The notes beneath the pieces are model-generated. The model had not been told where the DNA came from and searched no databases. It worked only from the letters and a program-made list of their open reading frames with translations. From contig NZ_SRII01000005.1 in assembly GCF_004684095.1 (NCBI RefSeq), forward strand, positions 124,001 through 188,000: DNA of 64,000 nucleotides. The letters run 5' to 3'. A program made the position numbers and the translations under genes. Each line of letters opens with the position of its first letter. Within the stretch, counting starts at the first letter, position 1. This stretch comes from Hymenobacter sp. UV11 (lineage in GTDB: Bacteria > Bacteroidota > Bacteroidia > Cytophagales > Hymenobacteraceae). Below are positions 47,085 through 55,835 of the stretch, piece after piece.

Positions 47085-47627
47085 CTAGAGCGCGATTTCG
47101 GGCTTAGGGTGCTCGCCAGCCTGGCCTTCTTCGGTCACAGGCTTGGTTTCGGCTTCTGCAGCGTCAAAACCGGTGGTGCCGGTCTGGTTGGCTTCGGTAG
47201 CCTGGTTGGCTTCAGGGCTTTTGCTGTCGAGCACGTGCTTGGCACCTTCCACAAGGTTGTGGGCGGCTTCCTGCACGGCATCAGTAGCTTTCTCCACGAG
47301 GCTGTTGTGCGCTACGGCATCGGCGGCATCGGTAGCAGCGTGCTTCACAGCATCGGCAGCAGCCGAGGCAGCGTGAGCTACTTTAGCGAGCAGGCCTTCT
47401 TCTTTGGCTTCGGTTTTAGCAGCCGCTTTATCGGCTTTGTGGGCGGCGGGCACGTTGCTCTCAGCAGCAACATCGGGCGGGGTAGCCTGGCCAAATTTCG
47501 ACTTCAGCTCGTCCAGGTCCACGTTTTTCAGCACGGGCGTACGCAGCAAGTTCTTGATTTTGCGCACTTCATTGTTGGCACGGGCAATGTTTTTGCGGTG
47601 CTTGCGCTTTAGACGGGTAACGGACAT
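47085..47627 (-). CDS. Ala/Lys-rich helical protein, function unknown
   Basis: From ATG 47627 this is 180 aa. The first 50 residues are basic and conserved-looking (SVTRLKRKHRKNIARANNEV, then RKIKNLLRTPVLKNVDLDEL). The rest is low-complexity amphipathic helix with repeating Ala-Ala-Asp-Ala-Val segments (KVAHAASAAADAVKHAATDA, EKATDAVQEAAHNLVEGAKHV), like late-embryogenesis-abundant or apolipoprotein-like stress proteins. The tail is acidic. It has no signal peptide. A nucleic-acid-binding head and a coiled or desiccation-protective tail are guesses. The longer frame upstream is not protein-like. Confidence 0.7.
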   Translation of the reverse strand: MSVTRLKRKHRKNIARANNEVRKIKNLLRTPVLKNVDLDELKSKFGQATPPDVAAESNVPAAHKADKAAAKTEAKEEGLLAKVAHAASAAADAVKHAATDAADAVAHNSLVEKATDAVQEAAHNLVEGAKHVLDSKSPEANQATEANQTGTTGFDAAEAETKPVTEEGQAGEHPKPEIAL

Positions 47628-47664
47628 GATTTCCGGGGAAATGAGATTTCTGGCAAATGAGGTG

Positions 47665-47686
47665 CAAAAATACGGGTTTACTTTTG
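47665..47686. promoter_or_regulatory. Back-to-back -7 boxes
   Basis: On the minus strand TATTTTTG (47672-47665) precedes the Ala-rich gene by about 37 bp. On the plus strand TACTTTTG (47679-47686) precedes the threonine aldolase gene. Both fit TAnnTTTG and lie only 6 bp apart. Confidence 0.5.
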
Positions 47687-47798
47687 AAATCCCAAACCTT
47701 ATTTCCGATGCTGGCTTTTGGCAGCCCCGTACCGGTTCTTTGCGGAGAAAAACCGGTGTTCCACGAGCGCCCGCCACGAGCCCCCGCCTCCCTACCCT

Positions 47799-48830
47799 AT
47801 GTCCGCTGAAGCAACCATAATCGACCTGCGCTCCGATACCGTGACGCGCCCTACCCCCCCCATGCTGGCCGCTATGCTAGCTGCGCCCGTCGGCGACGAC
47901 GTGTATGAGGAAGACCCCACCGTGCGCCAGCTCGAAGAAGCGCTGGCCGCCCGCTTTGGCATGGAAGCCGGCCTGTTTTGCCCCTCGGGCACGATGACTA
48001 ACCAAATTGCCATTCAGGCACACTGCCCGCCGCTGTCGGAAGTCGTTTGCGAGGCCACGGCCCACGTATACCTGTGGGAAGTGGGTGGCATTGCGCACCT
48101 GGCCCGCGCCTCGGTGGCGCTGCTGCCCGGCGACCGCGGCCGCCTCACGGCGGGCCAGGTGGAGGCCGCCATTCGGCCCGCCAACAATGTGCACTACCCC
48201 ACTACCCGGCTCGTGTGCCTCGAAAACACGCACAACCGCGGCGGCGGCAGCTGCTATGCGTGGAGCGACCTGGAGGCCATTGCCGCGCTGGCCAAGCAGC
48301 AGGGCCTGGCGCTGCACCTCGACGGCGCGCGCATTTTTAATGCGCTGGTGGCCACTGGCCAGCGTAGCGAGGACTACGGCCGGCTGTTCGACTCCATCTC
48401 AGTGTGCCTGAGCAAGGGGCTGGGCGCGCCGGTGGGCTCGGTGCTGGTGGGCTCGGCCGATTTTATCAAGGGCTGCAAGCGGCTGCGCAAGCTCATGGGC
48501 GGCGGCTGGCGGCAGGCGGGCTACCTGGCGGCGGCCGGGCTCTACGCGCTGGAGCACAACGTGGCGCGCCTGGCCGACGACCACCGCCGTGCCGCTCAGC
48601 TGGCCGAGGCACTACGCCCGCTGCCCTACGTGGCCGAAATTCTGGAGCCCGAAACCAACCTGGTGATTTTCCGGCTCGACGAAAACCGCCTGACCGTGGC
48701 CGACTTCCTGGCCCGGCTCGAAGCGCAGGGTATCAAGGCCAGCGGCTTTGGGGGCAGCTGGGTACGCTTCGTGACGCACCTCGACGTGGACGATGCCATG
48801 GTGACGCGCGTAGTGGCGGCACTGGGGTAG
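47799..48830 (+). CDS. Low-specificity L-threonine aldolase (beta-eliminating lyase family)
   Basis: This 343-aa PLP enzyme cleaves threonine or allo-threonine to glycine and acetaldehyde. It opens with the family signature [16 protein letters not shown], has [11 protein letters not shown], the ring-stacking HVYLWEVGG region, [10 protein letters not shown], and [11 protein letters not shown] (Asp binding the PLP nitrogen). The Schiff-base lysine is in [14 protein letters not shown] (near residue 206). ATG 47799 is preferred over a start at 47718 that gives a basic, unprotein-like extension. It is divergent from the Ala-rich gene. Confidence 0.94.
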   Translation: MSAEATIIDLRSDTVTRPTPPMLAAMLAAPVGDDVYEEDPTVRQLEEALAARFGMEAGLFCPSGTMTNQIAIQAHCPPLSEVVCEATAHVYLWEVGGIAHLARASVALLPGDRGRLTAGQVEAAIRPANNVHYPTTRLVCLENTHNRGGGSCYAWSDLEAIAALAKQQGLALHLDGARIFNALVATGQRSEDYGRLFDSISVCLSKGLGAPVGSVLVGSADFIKGCKRLRKLMGGGWRQAGYLAAAGLYALEHNVARLADDHRRAAQLAEALRPLPYVAEILEPETNLVIFRLDENRLTVADFLARLEAQGIKASGFGGSWVRFVTHLDVDDAMVTRVVAALG

Positions 48831-49158
48831 GTGGCGGTTGTGCTGGCCTTGGCCCAAGCCGGTGCCCAAGCCAGGAAAACCGGGAAAACTGAGCGTTGGG
48901 CGGTAGTTACCCGTATACCCAGCAGTGGTGGGCAGCAACTGCTTGCATCTCATCAAGTTGCCGATTGCTACTTGCCAGCTGTTAGTCGTGTTGCAACGCA
49001 CTGACCAGCAACTGACAAGTGGTAACCCGTTTGCTTTCAAACGACGACGCAGCTGTGGGTTGCTGGAATAGCCCGGCGCAAAATCAGGCAAAAGCCTGAC
49101 CTTTGCGCCGGGGCGCTGCCCTACCCCCTCACTTTTTTGCCATCCCTTATTTGATAGA
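48831..49158. promoter_or_regulatory. Gap with promoter of the antiporter gene
   Basis: GACCTTTG at 49098-49105 is the likely -7 box, about 54 bp before ATG 49159. CTACCCC occurs at 49120. No gene is seen in the 328 bp. Confidence 0.4.
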
Positions 49159-50430
49159 ATGCCCGTACTCTTTGATGCCCTGGCGCTGCTACTGGTCGCC
49201 GCCGCCGCGTTTGCCTACCTCAACCACCGCTTCCTGAAAATGCCGATGGCCATTGGCCTGATGGTGCTGGCCCTGCTCTCGTCGCTGGTGCTGCTGGAGC
49301 TGGGCAAAACGGGCTTTAAGCCGGTAATCGCCATTGCGCGCCTCGTGGATGGCCTGGATTTCAGCACCTTACTCATGCAGGTGATGCTGAGTTTTCTGCT
49401 GTTTGCGGGGGCCATCAACGTGGATGCGCGGCGGCTGGGCGAGCTGCGCTGGCCGGTGGGCATCCTGGCTACCATGGGCACGGTGCTGAGCACGGGGCTG
49501 GTGGGGGCCGGGCTTTTTTACCTGCTGCCGCTGCTGGGGCTGCACGTGCCGCTGCTGCCCTGCCTGCTATTTGGGGCGCTCATCTCGCCCACCGACCCGG
49601 TGGCGGTGCTCAGCATTCTTACCAAGGCCAACGTGCCGGCTTCGCTGGAGCTGAAAATCGTGGGCGAGTCGCTGTTTAATGACGGGGTAGGCGTGGTTAT
49701 TTTCATTACCCTGCTGCGGGTGGCCGAAATGGGCACCGCCAATGTAACGCCGGGCCACGTGGCCACGCTCTTTGCCGAGGAGGCCGGCGGCGGGCTGCTG
49801 CTGGGCACCGCGCTGGGCCTGGGCACGGCCTGGCTGCTACGCACCGTAGACAACTACCAGGTAGAAGTGCTGATAACGCTGGCCCTGGTAACGGGTGGCA
49901 CGGCGCTGGCCGCGCGCCTGCATACCTCGGGGCCGCTGGCCATGGTGATGGCCGGGCTGCTGGTGGGCTACTTCAGCCGCAAGGGCACCATTATGTCTAA
50001 TCACTCGCAGGACTACGTGGATAAGTTCTGGGAGCTGATTGATGAGATTCTCAATGCCATGCTTTTCGTATTGATGGGCCTGGAAATGCTCATCCTACCC
50101 CTGCATTTGAGCACCATTCTGGCCGGGCTGGTGGCCATCGTGGTGGTATTGCTGGTGCGCGTAGTGGCCGTGGCCGTGCCCCTCAAGCTGCTGCAAGTAG
50201 GCAAGCGCTACCGCTCGGGCCGGCACACCGTGAAGATGCTGACCTGGGGTGGCCTGCGCGGCGGCCTAGCCGTGGCCCTGGCCCTGAGCCTGCCCGATAC
50301 CATGCCCCGCGAACTGCTGGTGGGCATGACCTACGTGGTGGTGGTGTTCAGCATTGTGGGGCAGGGCCTCACTATCGGGCCGCTGGTGCGCTACCTGGGG
50401 CTGTCGAAGACATCCCACGACGAGGAGTAA
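49159..50430 (+). CDS. CPA1-family cation/proton antiporter
   Basis: This 423-aa inner-membrane antiporter, probably Na+(or K+)/H+, has about 12 hydrophobic helices. It carries the CPA1 ion-site segments LLFGALISPTDPVAVLSILT (helix 5-like, Asp near 146) and GESLFNDGVGVVIFITLL (Asp near 175). A conserved WGGLRGGLAVALALSLP helix lies near 365. There is no long cytosolic tail or nucleotide-binding domain. It is expected to act in pH and sodium homeostasis. It stands 66 bp before the next gene on the same strand. Confidence 0.93.
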   Translation: MPVLFDALALLLVAAAAFAYLNHRFLKMPMAIGLMVLALLSSLVLLELGKTGFKPVIAIARLVDGLDFSTLLMQVMLSFLLFAGAINVDARRLGELRWPVGILATMGTVLSTGLVGAGLFYLLPLLGLHVPLLPCLLFGALISPTDPVAVLSILTKANVPASLELKIVGESLFNDGVGVVIFITLLRVAEMGTANVTPGHVATLFAEEAGGGLLLGTALGLGTAWLLRTVDNYQVEVLITLALVTGGTALAARLHTSGPLAMVMAGLLVGYFSRKGTIMSNHSQDYVDKFWELIDEILNAMLFVLMGLEMLILPLHLSTILAGLVAIVVVLLVRVVAVAVPLKLLQVGKRYRSGRHTVKMLTWGGLRGGLAVALALSLPDTMPRELLVGMTYVVVVFSIVGQGLTIGPLVRYLGLSKTSHDEE

Positions 50431-50496
50431 GCGTAAGCAGACGGGTACGACTGATTGGTGCGGCCGGGCCTGGGGCTCCGTTGCGCCGCCCTGTTT

Positions 50497-51168
50497 ATGA
50501 GCTTTTTTGTTATTGCCGACGTCCACGGCTGCCTGCACACGCTGCGCGAATTGCTTACGCACTGGCGCCCGGCCGAAGAAACGCTGGTGCAGCTCGGCGA
50601 CCTCGTAGACCGCGGCAACTACTCGCCCGAAACCGTGGAGCTGTGCCGCCAGCTCAGCCAGGATTATCCGACGAAAACCATCTTTTTGCAGGGCAACCAC
50701 GATTGGGGAATGGCCGAGCACATAGGCCCCAATGGCCCCTACCGCGCCTGGCTGGACTGGGGGGGTAGGGGCACCTTGCAGCAGTACCAGCGGCACCGCA
50801 GCTGGCTGGCCGAGCACGCCGCCTGGCTCGGCCAGCGGCCGCTATACTGGCGCAACGAGCACCTCATTTTCTCCCACGCCGGCTTTGCCGATGTGGACGA
50901 CCCGCTCGACCCCAACAGCAACAACGGCGTGCTGTGGCGGCGCGGGGCCTTGCGCCACCTGGGTATGCGCCAGGTAGTTGGCCACACCGTTACGGCCAGC
51001 CGCCAACCCGAGTACGTGGAAGCCTCCGATACCATTTACCTCGATACCGGGGCCGCCCTTGGCGCCTGCCTCACCGGCCTGCGCCTGAGTGAAACCGGCG
51101 AGTCGTTCGAAACTGTTGCTATTCCGACCGCACCGGAGGATATCCGCTTGGTCGACAAAATTCACTGA
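50497..51168 (+). CDS. Ser/Thr-phosphatase-type metallophosphoesterase
   Basis: This 223-aa calcineurin-like enzyme has ADVHGC (metal 1), LGDLVDRG (bridging Asp), LQGNHDWG, ISH-type FSHAGF and VVGHT motifs, matching the PrpA/ApaH-like branch of bacterial phosphoprotein phosphatases. It may dephosphorylate proteins or cleave diadenosine tetraphosphate. ATG 50497 is chosen. It overlaps no neighbour and is followed 42 bp later by a DNA glycosylase gene. Confidence 0.92.
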   Translation: MSFFVIADVHGCLHTLRELLTHWRPAEETLVQLGDLVDRGNYSPETVELCRQLSQDYPTKTIFLQGNHDWGMAEHIGPNGPYRAWLDWGGRGTLQQYQRHRSWLAEHAAWLGQRPLYWRNEHLIFSHAGFADVDDPLDPNSNNGVLWRRGALRHLGMRQVVGHTVTASRQPEYVEASDTIYLDTGAALGACLTGLRLSETGESFETVAIPTAPEDIRLVDKIH

Positions 51169-51209
51169 CCGCTGGCCCAAGTTCGCCAGTAATATAGTTT
51201 CGCTATTTC

Positions 51210-51893
51210 ATGCCTGCCCCTACCCCCCTCCTCGACGCCGAACCGCACTGGCACGCCGCCGGCCTGGCCCACCTGCGCCAAGCCGACCCCATACTGGCCC
51301 AGGCCATTGCCCGCGTGGCCGGTCCGGTGCGCCCCGCCGCCCACGAAGACCTGTACCTGGCGCTGCTGCGCGCCATCGTGAGCCAGCAGATTTCGACCAA
51401 GGCGGCGGCGGCCATCTGGCGGCGCTTCACGGCGCTCTTCCGGCCCGATGGCTACCCCGAGCCCCGCGAAGTGCTGCGCCTGAGTGAAGACGAGTTGCGC
51501 GAGGCCGGCCTGTCGCGCCAGAAGGCGGGCTACTTGCAGGCTATTGCCGACTACCAGGAGCGCGGCCTGCTCGACTACGAGCACCTCAGCCAGCTCGACG
51601 AAGAAGCCTTTACGGCCCACCTGACCGCCATAAGGGGGGTAGGGCGCTGGACGGCCCAGATGCTCCAGATGTTTGCCCTCGACCAGCCCGACGTATTCAG
51701 TGAAGGTGACCTGGGCGTCCAGAACGCCATGCGCAAGCACTACGGCCTGGAGGAAACCGGCCGCGCTTTGCAGAAAAAAATGCTGCTGCTGGCCGAGCCC
51801 TGGCGGCCCTACCGCTCGCTGGCCTGCAAGTACTTGTGGAAATCGCTCGATGCGCCCGCGGCTCCCAGTCAGGAAATGGGCTGGGATAGCTAA
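51210..51893 (+). CDS. DNA-3-methyladenine glycosylase II (HhH-GPD family)
   Basis: This 227-aa base-excision enzyme is of the AlkA type. It has an all-helical HhH-GPD fold: IVSQQISTKAAAAIWRRF, then the helix-hairpin-helix LTAIRGVGRWTAQMLQMF. The catalytic Asp is at about 167 in FSEGDLGVQNAMRKHYGL. A C-terminal PYRSLACKYLWKSLD helix follows. It lacks the N-terminal TBP-like domain of E. coli AlkA, as short forms do. It removes alkylated purines from DNA. Confidence 0.93.
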   Translation: MPAPTPLLDAEPHWHAAGLAHLRQADPILAQAIARVAGPVRPAAHEDLYLALLRAIVSQQISTKAAAAIWRRFTALFRPDGYPEPREVLRLSEDELREAGLSRQKAGYLQAIADYQERGLLDYEHLSQLDEEAFTAHLTAIRGVGRWTAQMLQMFALDQPDVFSEGDLGVQNAMRKHYGLEETGRALQKKMLLLAEPWRPYRSLACKYLWKSLDAPAAPSQEMGWDS

Positions 51894-51960
51894 GCAACCG
51901 TAGCAGCAGCACCCCCCCCGCGCCTGCTGGCATGTGAGCGTTGAAAGACTTCCCCGCAGG

Positions 51961-51982
51961 GAGACGCGATGGGTCGCGTCTC
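51961..51982. repeat. GAGACGCGA palindrome
   Basis: GAGACGCGA (51961-51969), 4 nt, TCGCGTCTC (51974-51982), followed by TAC. A hairpin of this sort, with GTAGAGACGCGA arms, is a known type of short dispersed palindrome in other bacteria (from memory). It lies 14 bp upstream of the -7 box of the carboxylase gene. Confidence 0.6.
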
Positions 51983-51995
51983 TACAGCCCAGGCC

Positions 51996-52003
51996 TATCT
52001 TTG
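51996..52003 (+). promoter_or_regulatory. -7 box of the acyl-CoA carboxylase gene
   Basis: TATCTTTG matches TAnnTTTG exactly and lies 45 bp before ATG 52049. The hairpin at 51961 falls where -33 would be. Confidence 0.5.
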
Positions 52004-52048
52004 GGCATTAACTAAAAGTTACCCTAACCTCTCCCCGCCTTACCCCCG

Positions 52049-53623
52049 ATGGCCGACCCCCACGTAGCCGCCCACCCTGCCCTTTCCAAAACCGAGCTGC
52101 TCGCCGCCAAAAACCAGGAAGCCCTGCTAGGCGGCGGCCAGGTCCGCATCGATGCCCAACACAAAAAAGGTAAGCTCACCGCCCGCGAACGGCTCGACCT
52201 ACTGCTCGACGAAGGCTCTTTTGAAGAAATTGGCAAATTTGTGATGCACCGCGCTAAAGATTTTGGCCTCGACAAAGAATATTACCTCGGCGATGGCGTA
52301 GTGACGGGCTACGGCACCGTGCACGGCCGCCTAGTGTACGTGTTCTCGCAGGATTTTACGGTCTTCGGCGGCTCGCTGAGCGAAACGCACGCCGAGAAAA
52401 TCGTCAAAATCATGGACTTGGCCATGAAGAACGGCGCGCCCGTTATCGGCCTCAACGACTCGGGCGGCGCGCGCATTCAGGAGGGGGTAGTGAGCCTTGG
52501 CGGCTACGCCGACATCTTCTACAAGAATACGCTGGCCAGCGGCGTGGTGCCGCAGCTTTCGGCCATTATGGGGCCGTGCGCGGGCGGCGCGGTGTACTCG
52601 CCGGCCATTACAGACTTCATTTTGATGGTCGAAAACACGAGCTATATGTTCGTGACCGGCCCCAACGTGGTGAAGACCGTGACCCACGAAAACGTGACCA
52701 GCGAGGAGCTGGGCGGCGCCAGCACGCACTCATCCAAGAGCGGCGTCACGCACTTCACCGGGGCCAACGAGGTGGTGGTTATTCAGCAGCTCAAGCAGCT
52801 ACTGAGCTACCTGCCCCAGAACTGCGAGGAAACCGCGCCCGCCCTGCCCTACCCCCCCGGCCAGGACGAAAGCCGCCCGGTGCTCGACACGCTCATCCCC
52901 GACAACGCCAACCAGCCCTACGACATCCGTGAAGTCATTGATGGTCTGATTGATGCCGGCTCCTTCATGGAAGTGCACCAGAACTTTGCCGAGAATATCG
53001 TGGTGGGTTTTGCGCGACTGGCGGGCCGCAGCATCGGCATCGTGGGCAACCAGCCGGCCGTGCTCGCAGGCGTGCTCGACATCAATGCCAGCACCAAAGC
53101 CGCCCGTTTCGTGCGCTTCTGCGACTCGTTTAATATTCCGCTGCTGGTGCTCGAAGACGTGCCCGGCTTCCTGCCCGGCACCGACCAGGAGTGGCGCGGC
53201 ATCATTACCAACGGCGCCAAGCTGCTCTACGCTTTCTGCGAGGCTACCGTACCGCGCATCACCGTCATTACCCGCAAGGCCTACGGCGGCGCGTATGACG
53301 TGATGAACAGCAAACACATCGGCGCCGACCTCAACTTCGCCTGGCCCACTGCCGAAATCGCCGTCATGGGCGCCAAAGGGGCAGCCGAAATCATCTTCAA
53401 GCGCGAAATCGCGACGGCTGAAAACCCCGAAGCCAAATTGCAGGAAAAGGTAGACGAGTACCAGCAAAAATTTGCTACCCCCTACCGCGCCGCCCACCGC
53501 GGCTTCGTGGACGAAGTAATTCTGCCTTCGCAAACCCGCCAGAAATTAATTCGCGCCTTCAAAATGCTGGAGAATAAAGTGGACACCTTGCCGCGCAAAA
53601 AGCACGGGAATATTCCGCTGTAA
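52049..53623 (+). CDS. Acyl-CoA carboxylase carboxyltransferase (beta) subunit
   Basis: This 524-aa protein is the crotonase-fold carboxyltransferase of the propionyl-/methylmalonyl-CoA carboxylase or decarboxylase family. It transfers carboxyl groups between biotin and acyl-CoA. Visible family segments are [34 protein letters not shown] (first oxyanion hole), [18 protein letters not shown], and [48 protein letters not shown] and [13 protein letters not shown] (second oxyanion region) follow. No biotin carboxylase or biotin carrier gene is adjacent, so the partners must be elsewhere. The specific acyl-CoA is uncertain. Confidence 0.94.
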   Translation: MADPHVAAHPALSKTELLAAKNQEALLGGGQVRIDAQHKKGKLTARERLDLLLDEGSFEEIGKFVMHRAKDFGLDKEYYLGDGVVTGYGTVHGRLVYVFSQDFTVFGGSLSETHAEKIVKIMDLAMKNGAPVIGLNDSGGARIQEGVVSLGGYADIFYKNTLASGVVPQLSAIMGPCAGGAVYSPAITDFILMVENTSYMFVTGPNVVKTVTHENVTSEELGGASTHSSKSGVTHFTGANEVVVIQQLKQLLSYLPQNCEETAPALPYPPGQDESRPVLDTLIPDNANQPYDIREVIDGLIDAGSFMEVHQNFAENIVVGFARLAGRSIGIVGNQPAVLAGVLDINASTKAARFVRFCDSFNIPLLVLEDVPGFLPGTDQEWRGIITNGAKLLYAFCEATVPRITVITRKAYGGAYDVMNSKHIGADLNFAWPTAEIAVMGAKGAAEIIFKREIATAENPEAKLQEKVDEYQQKFATPYRAAHRGFVDEVILPSQTRQKLIRAFKMLENKVDTLPRKKHGNIPL

Positions 53624-53643
53624 ACCCCGAATCTTTCTTATTT

Positions 53644-53749
53644 GTCATGCTGACGAAGGAAGCATCTTATCACGGCTGCTTTTACTCAGCATTTATTCCG
53701 AACCCGAGCGTTGCGAACGTGATAAGCTGCTTCGCAAGCTCAGCATGAC
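53644..53749. repeat. Inverted repeat of the dispersed family
   Basis: Arms 53644-53674 and 53718-53749 begin and end GTCATGCTGA/TCAGCATGAC and pair imperfectly, with a 43-bp spacer. The core GACGAAGGAAGCATCTTATCACG resembles the other members in the window when read in two halves. It fills most of the gap before the M42 gene. Confidence 0.65.
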
Positions 53750-53761
53750 ACTCCTTATAAA

Positions 53762-54832
53762 ATGCGTCCCGAATCATTCGAATTTCTCGAAAAATACCTG
53801 AATAACTCCTCTCCCACCGGCTTCGAAAAAGAAGGCCAGAAACTGTGGCTGGAATACATTAAGCCCTACATTGACGAGTATTTCGTGGATACCTACGGCA
53901 CCGTAGTCGGCGTCATTAATCCCGAGGCGAAATACAAAGTAGTTATCGAGGCGCACGCCGACGAAATTTCGTATTTCGTTAATTATATTACCAAGGAAGG
54001 CTACCTGTATTTACGCCGCAACGGCGGCTCCGATGCCTTAGTAGCGCCCAGCAAGCGGGTAAATATCTACGGCGAAAAAGGCGTCGTAAAAGGCATTTTT
54101 GGCTGGCCCGCCATCCACGTGCGCAAGGTGGAGCAGGACAAAGCGCCCACCATCGAAACCATCTTCCTCGACTGCGGCGCCAGCAATGCCGATGAGGTAG
54201 CCGAAATGGGCATTCACGTCGGCTGCGTAGTGACGTTTGAGGACGAATTCACCGTGCTCAACGACAAATATTACGTGGGCCGCGCCCTCGATAACCGCGT
54301 GGGCGGCTTCATGGTGGCCGAAGTGGCCCGGATGCTGAAAGAGAACGGCAAAAAGCTGCCCTTCGGCCTCTACATCGTGAACGCGGTGCAGGAAGAAATT
54401 GGCCTGCGCGGCGCCGAAATGGTGGCCCACCGCATCAACCCCGACGTGGCCATTATCACCGACGTGACACACGATAGCCAGTCGCCAATGTACGAGAAGA
54501 AAACCGCCGGCGATATTTCGTGCGGCAAAGGCCCGGTAATTACCTACGGCCCGGCCGTGCAGAATAACCTGCGCGATTTAATTATTAACACGGCTAAGGA
54601 AACGGATATTCCCTTCCAGCGCGCCGCCGCCACCCGCGCCACCGGCACCGATACCGATGCCTTCGCCTACTCAGGCTCGGGCGTGGCCGCCGCGCTTATC
54701 TCCTTACCCCTCAAATACATGCACACCACTGTCGAAACCGTGCACAAAGACGACGTGGACAGCGTGACGCGCCTCATCTATGAAACGCTGCTGCGCATTG
54801 AGGACGGCCACGATTTCCGGTATTTCTCGTAA
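53762..54832 (+). CDS. M42-family metallopeptidase (glutamyl aminopeptidase/deblocking type)
   Basis: This 356-aa cytosolic dinuclear-metal aminopeptidase has SPTGFEKEG near 18. H66 and D68 lie in VIEAHADEISYFV, D180 in GRALDNRVGG, E213-E214 in VQEEIGLRGAE, D236 in ITDVTHD, and H321-type in LKYMHTTVE. These are the five ligands and catalytic Glu of the family. M42 enzymes form tetrahedral dodecamers that finish peptide degradation. Base composition is more A/T-rich (AAT, ATT, AAA codons) than most genes in the window, a trait shared with the next gene. ATG 53762 is preceded by an inverted repeat. Confidence 0.95.
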   Translation: MRPESFEFLEKYLNNSSPTGFEKEGQKLWLEYIKPYIDEYFVDTYGTVVGVINPEAKYKVVIEAHADEISYFVNYITKEGYLYLRRNGGSDALVAPSKRVNIYGEKGVVKGIFGWPAIHVRKVEQDKAPTIETIFLDCGASNADEVAEMGIHVGCVVTFEDEFTVLNDKYYVGRALDNRVGGFMVAEVARMLKENGKKLPFGLYIVNAVQEEIGLRGAEMVAHRINPDVAIITDVTHDSQSPMYEKKTAGDISCGKGPVITYGPAVQNNLRDLIINTAKETDIPFQRAAATRATGTDTDAFAYSGSGVAAALISLPLKYMHTTVETVHKDDVDSVTRLIYETLLRIEDGHDFRYFS

Positions 54833-54856
54833 TACTTAGCCTTTAACTCTCCTGTA

Positions 54857-54933
54857 AGCCTGAGTTTGCGAAGGACCTTATCATGCCAGAACAAATAGGT
54901 TTTGCGCGATAGAGTTCTTTGCAAACTCAGGCT
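54857..54933. repeat. Inverted repeat between the M42 and metal-receptor genes
   Basis: AGCCTGAGTTTGCGAAGGAC and the bases after it, to 54882, pair with 54908-54933 through a few mismatches around a 25-bp loop. The TTGCGAAGGA core relates it to the 53644 and 45048 elements. It ends 10 bp before ATG 54944, so it lies on the expected promoter or leader of that gene. Confidence 0.65.
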
Positions 54934-54943
54934 GACTTTTTAT

Positions 54944-55774
54944 ATGCGCCTCCCGAATTATTCCGGCTTACCGCTAACAATTACCGACCAGCTGGGCCGC
55001 CGTGTGGCTGTGCCCTTCCCGCCGCAACGCATTGTGTCGCTGGTACCCTCACAAACGGAGTTATTATTCGATTTAGGGCTAGGTAACCGCGTGGCAGGCA
55101 TTACGAAGTTCTGCATTCACCCGCCCGAGGCGCGGCAAACTGCGACAATAATTGGCGGCACGAAGAACTTCGATTTTGATAAAATAAAGGCTTTAAAACC
55201 CGATTTAATTATTGGAAATAAAGAAGAGAATTATCAGGCCGGAATTGAAGAATTAACCGCGCACTACCCCGTGTGGCTGAGTGATATCAGCACGCTGCCG
55301 CAGGCGCTGGATATGATTAAACGGGTAGCTTTTATCGCGGGCGAAAAAGAGCGCGGCGAAGACATGGCAACAGAAATTACGGCCTCATTTGCTTCGCTGA
55401 CAGCACCGCAGCCGCTTATTCCGGCCGCCTATTTTATCTGGCGCAAGCCCTACATGGTAGCGGCCAGCAGCACATTTATCAACGACATGCTCAGCCGGGC
55501 CGGTTTTCGCAACGTGTTTGCCGGCCTGGGTCGCTACCCGGAAATCACGTCCGAGCAGTTGCGCGCTGCCGCGCCGGAACGCATATTATTATCGTCGGAG
55601 CCCTACCCTTTCGGCGAAAAGCACGTGGCCGAATTGCAGGAAATTTGCCCGGCCGCAAAAATCCAGCTTGTGGATGGTGAATTGTTCAGCTGGTACGGCA
55701 GCCGCTTGAGGTTGTCAGCAGCCTATTTCAACCGGCTGCTGCGCGATAACCCACTGCGAAACACTGCGGCTTAA
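54944..55774 (+). CDS. Helical-backbone metal receptor (BtuF/FhuD-like fold), apparently cytosolic
   Basis: From ATG 54944 this is 276 aa with the class III solute-binding fold: TDQLGRRVAVPFPPQRIVSLVPSQTELLFDLGLGNRVAGIT, then a KALKPDLIIGNKEENY strand and a C-terminal lobe with GRYPEITSEQLRAAAPERILLSSEPYPF. Known relatives bind cobalamin or iron chelates for ABC importers. No signal peptide or lipobox is present and no permease or ATPase gene is adjacent, so a periplasmic binding role is not supported. Such signal-less homologues are widespread in Bacteroidota and unexplained. Composition is A/T-richer than the surroundings. Confidence 0.85.
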   Translation: MRLPNYSGLPLTITDQLGRRVAVPFPPQRIVSLVPSQTELLFDLGLGNRVAGITKFCIHPPEARQTATIIGGTKNFDFDKIKALKPDLIIGNKEENYQAGIEELTAHYPVWLSDISTLPQALDMIKRVAFIAGEKERGEDMATEITASFASLTAPQPLIPAAYFIWRKPYMVAASSTFINDMLSRAGFRNVFAGLGRYPEITSEQLRAAAPERILLSSEPYPFGEKHVAELQEICPAAKIQLVDGELFSWYGSRLRLSAAYFNRLLRDNPLRNTAA

Positions 55775-55835
55775 CACTGCGAAACACTACGCGAAAAGCA
55801 AGGTTGGCTATCTTGCTCCCTCATCCCTACCCCCT

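Noticed and set aside
47718..47798. Upstream start for the threonine aldolase gene
   Set aside because: The 27 added residues are basic and Pro-rich, overlap the divergent promoter region, and the family starts near [11 protein letters not shown].
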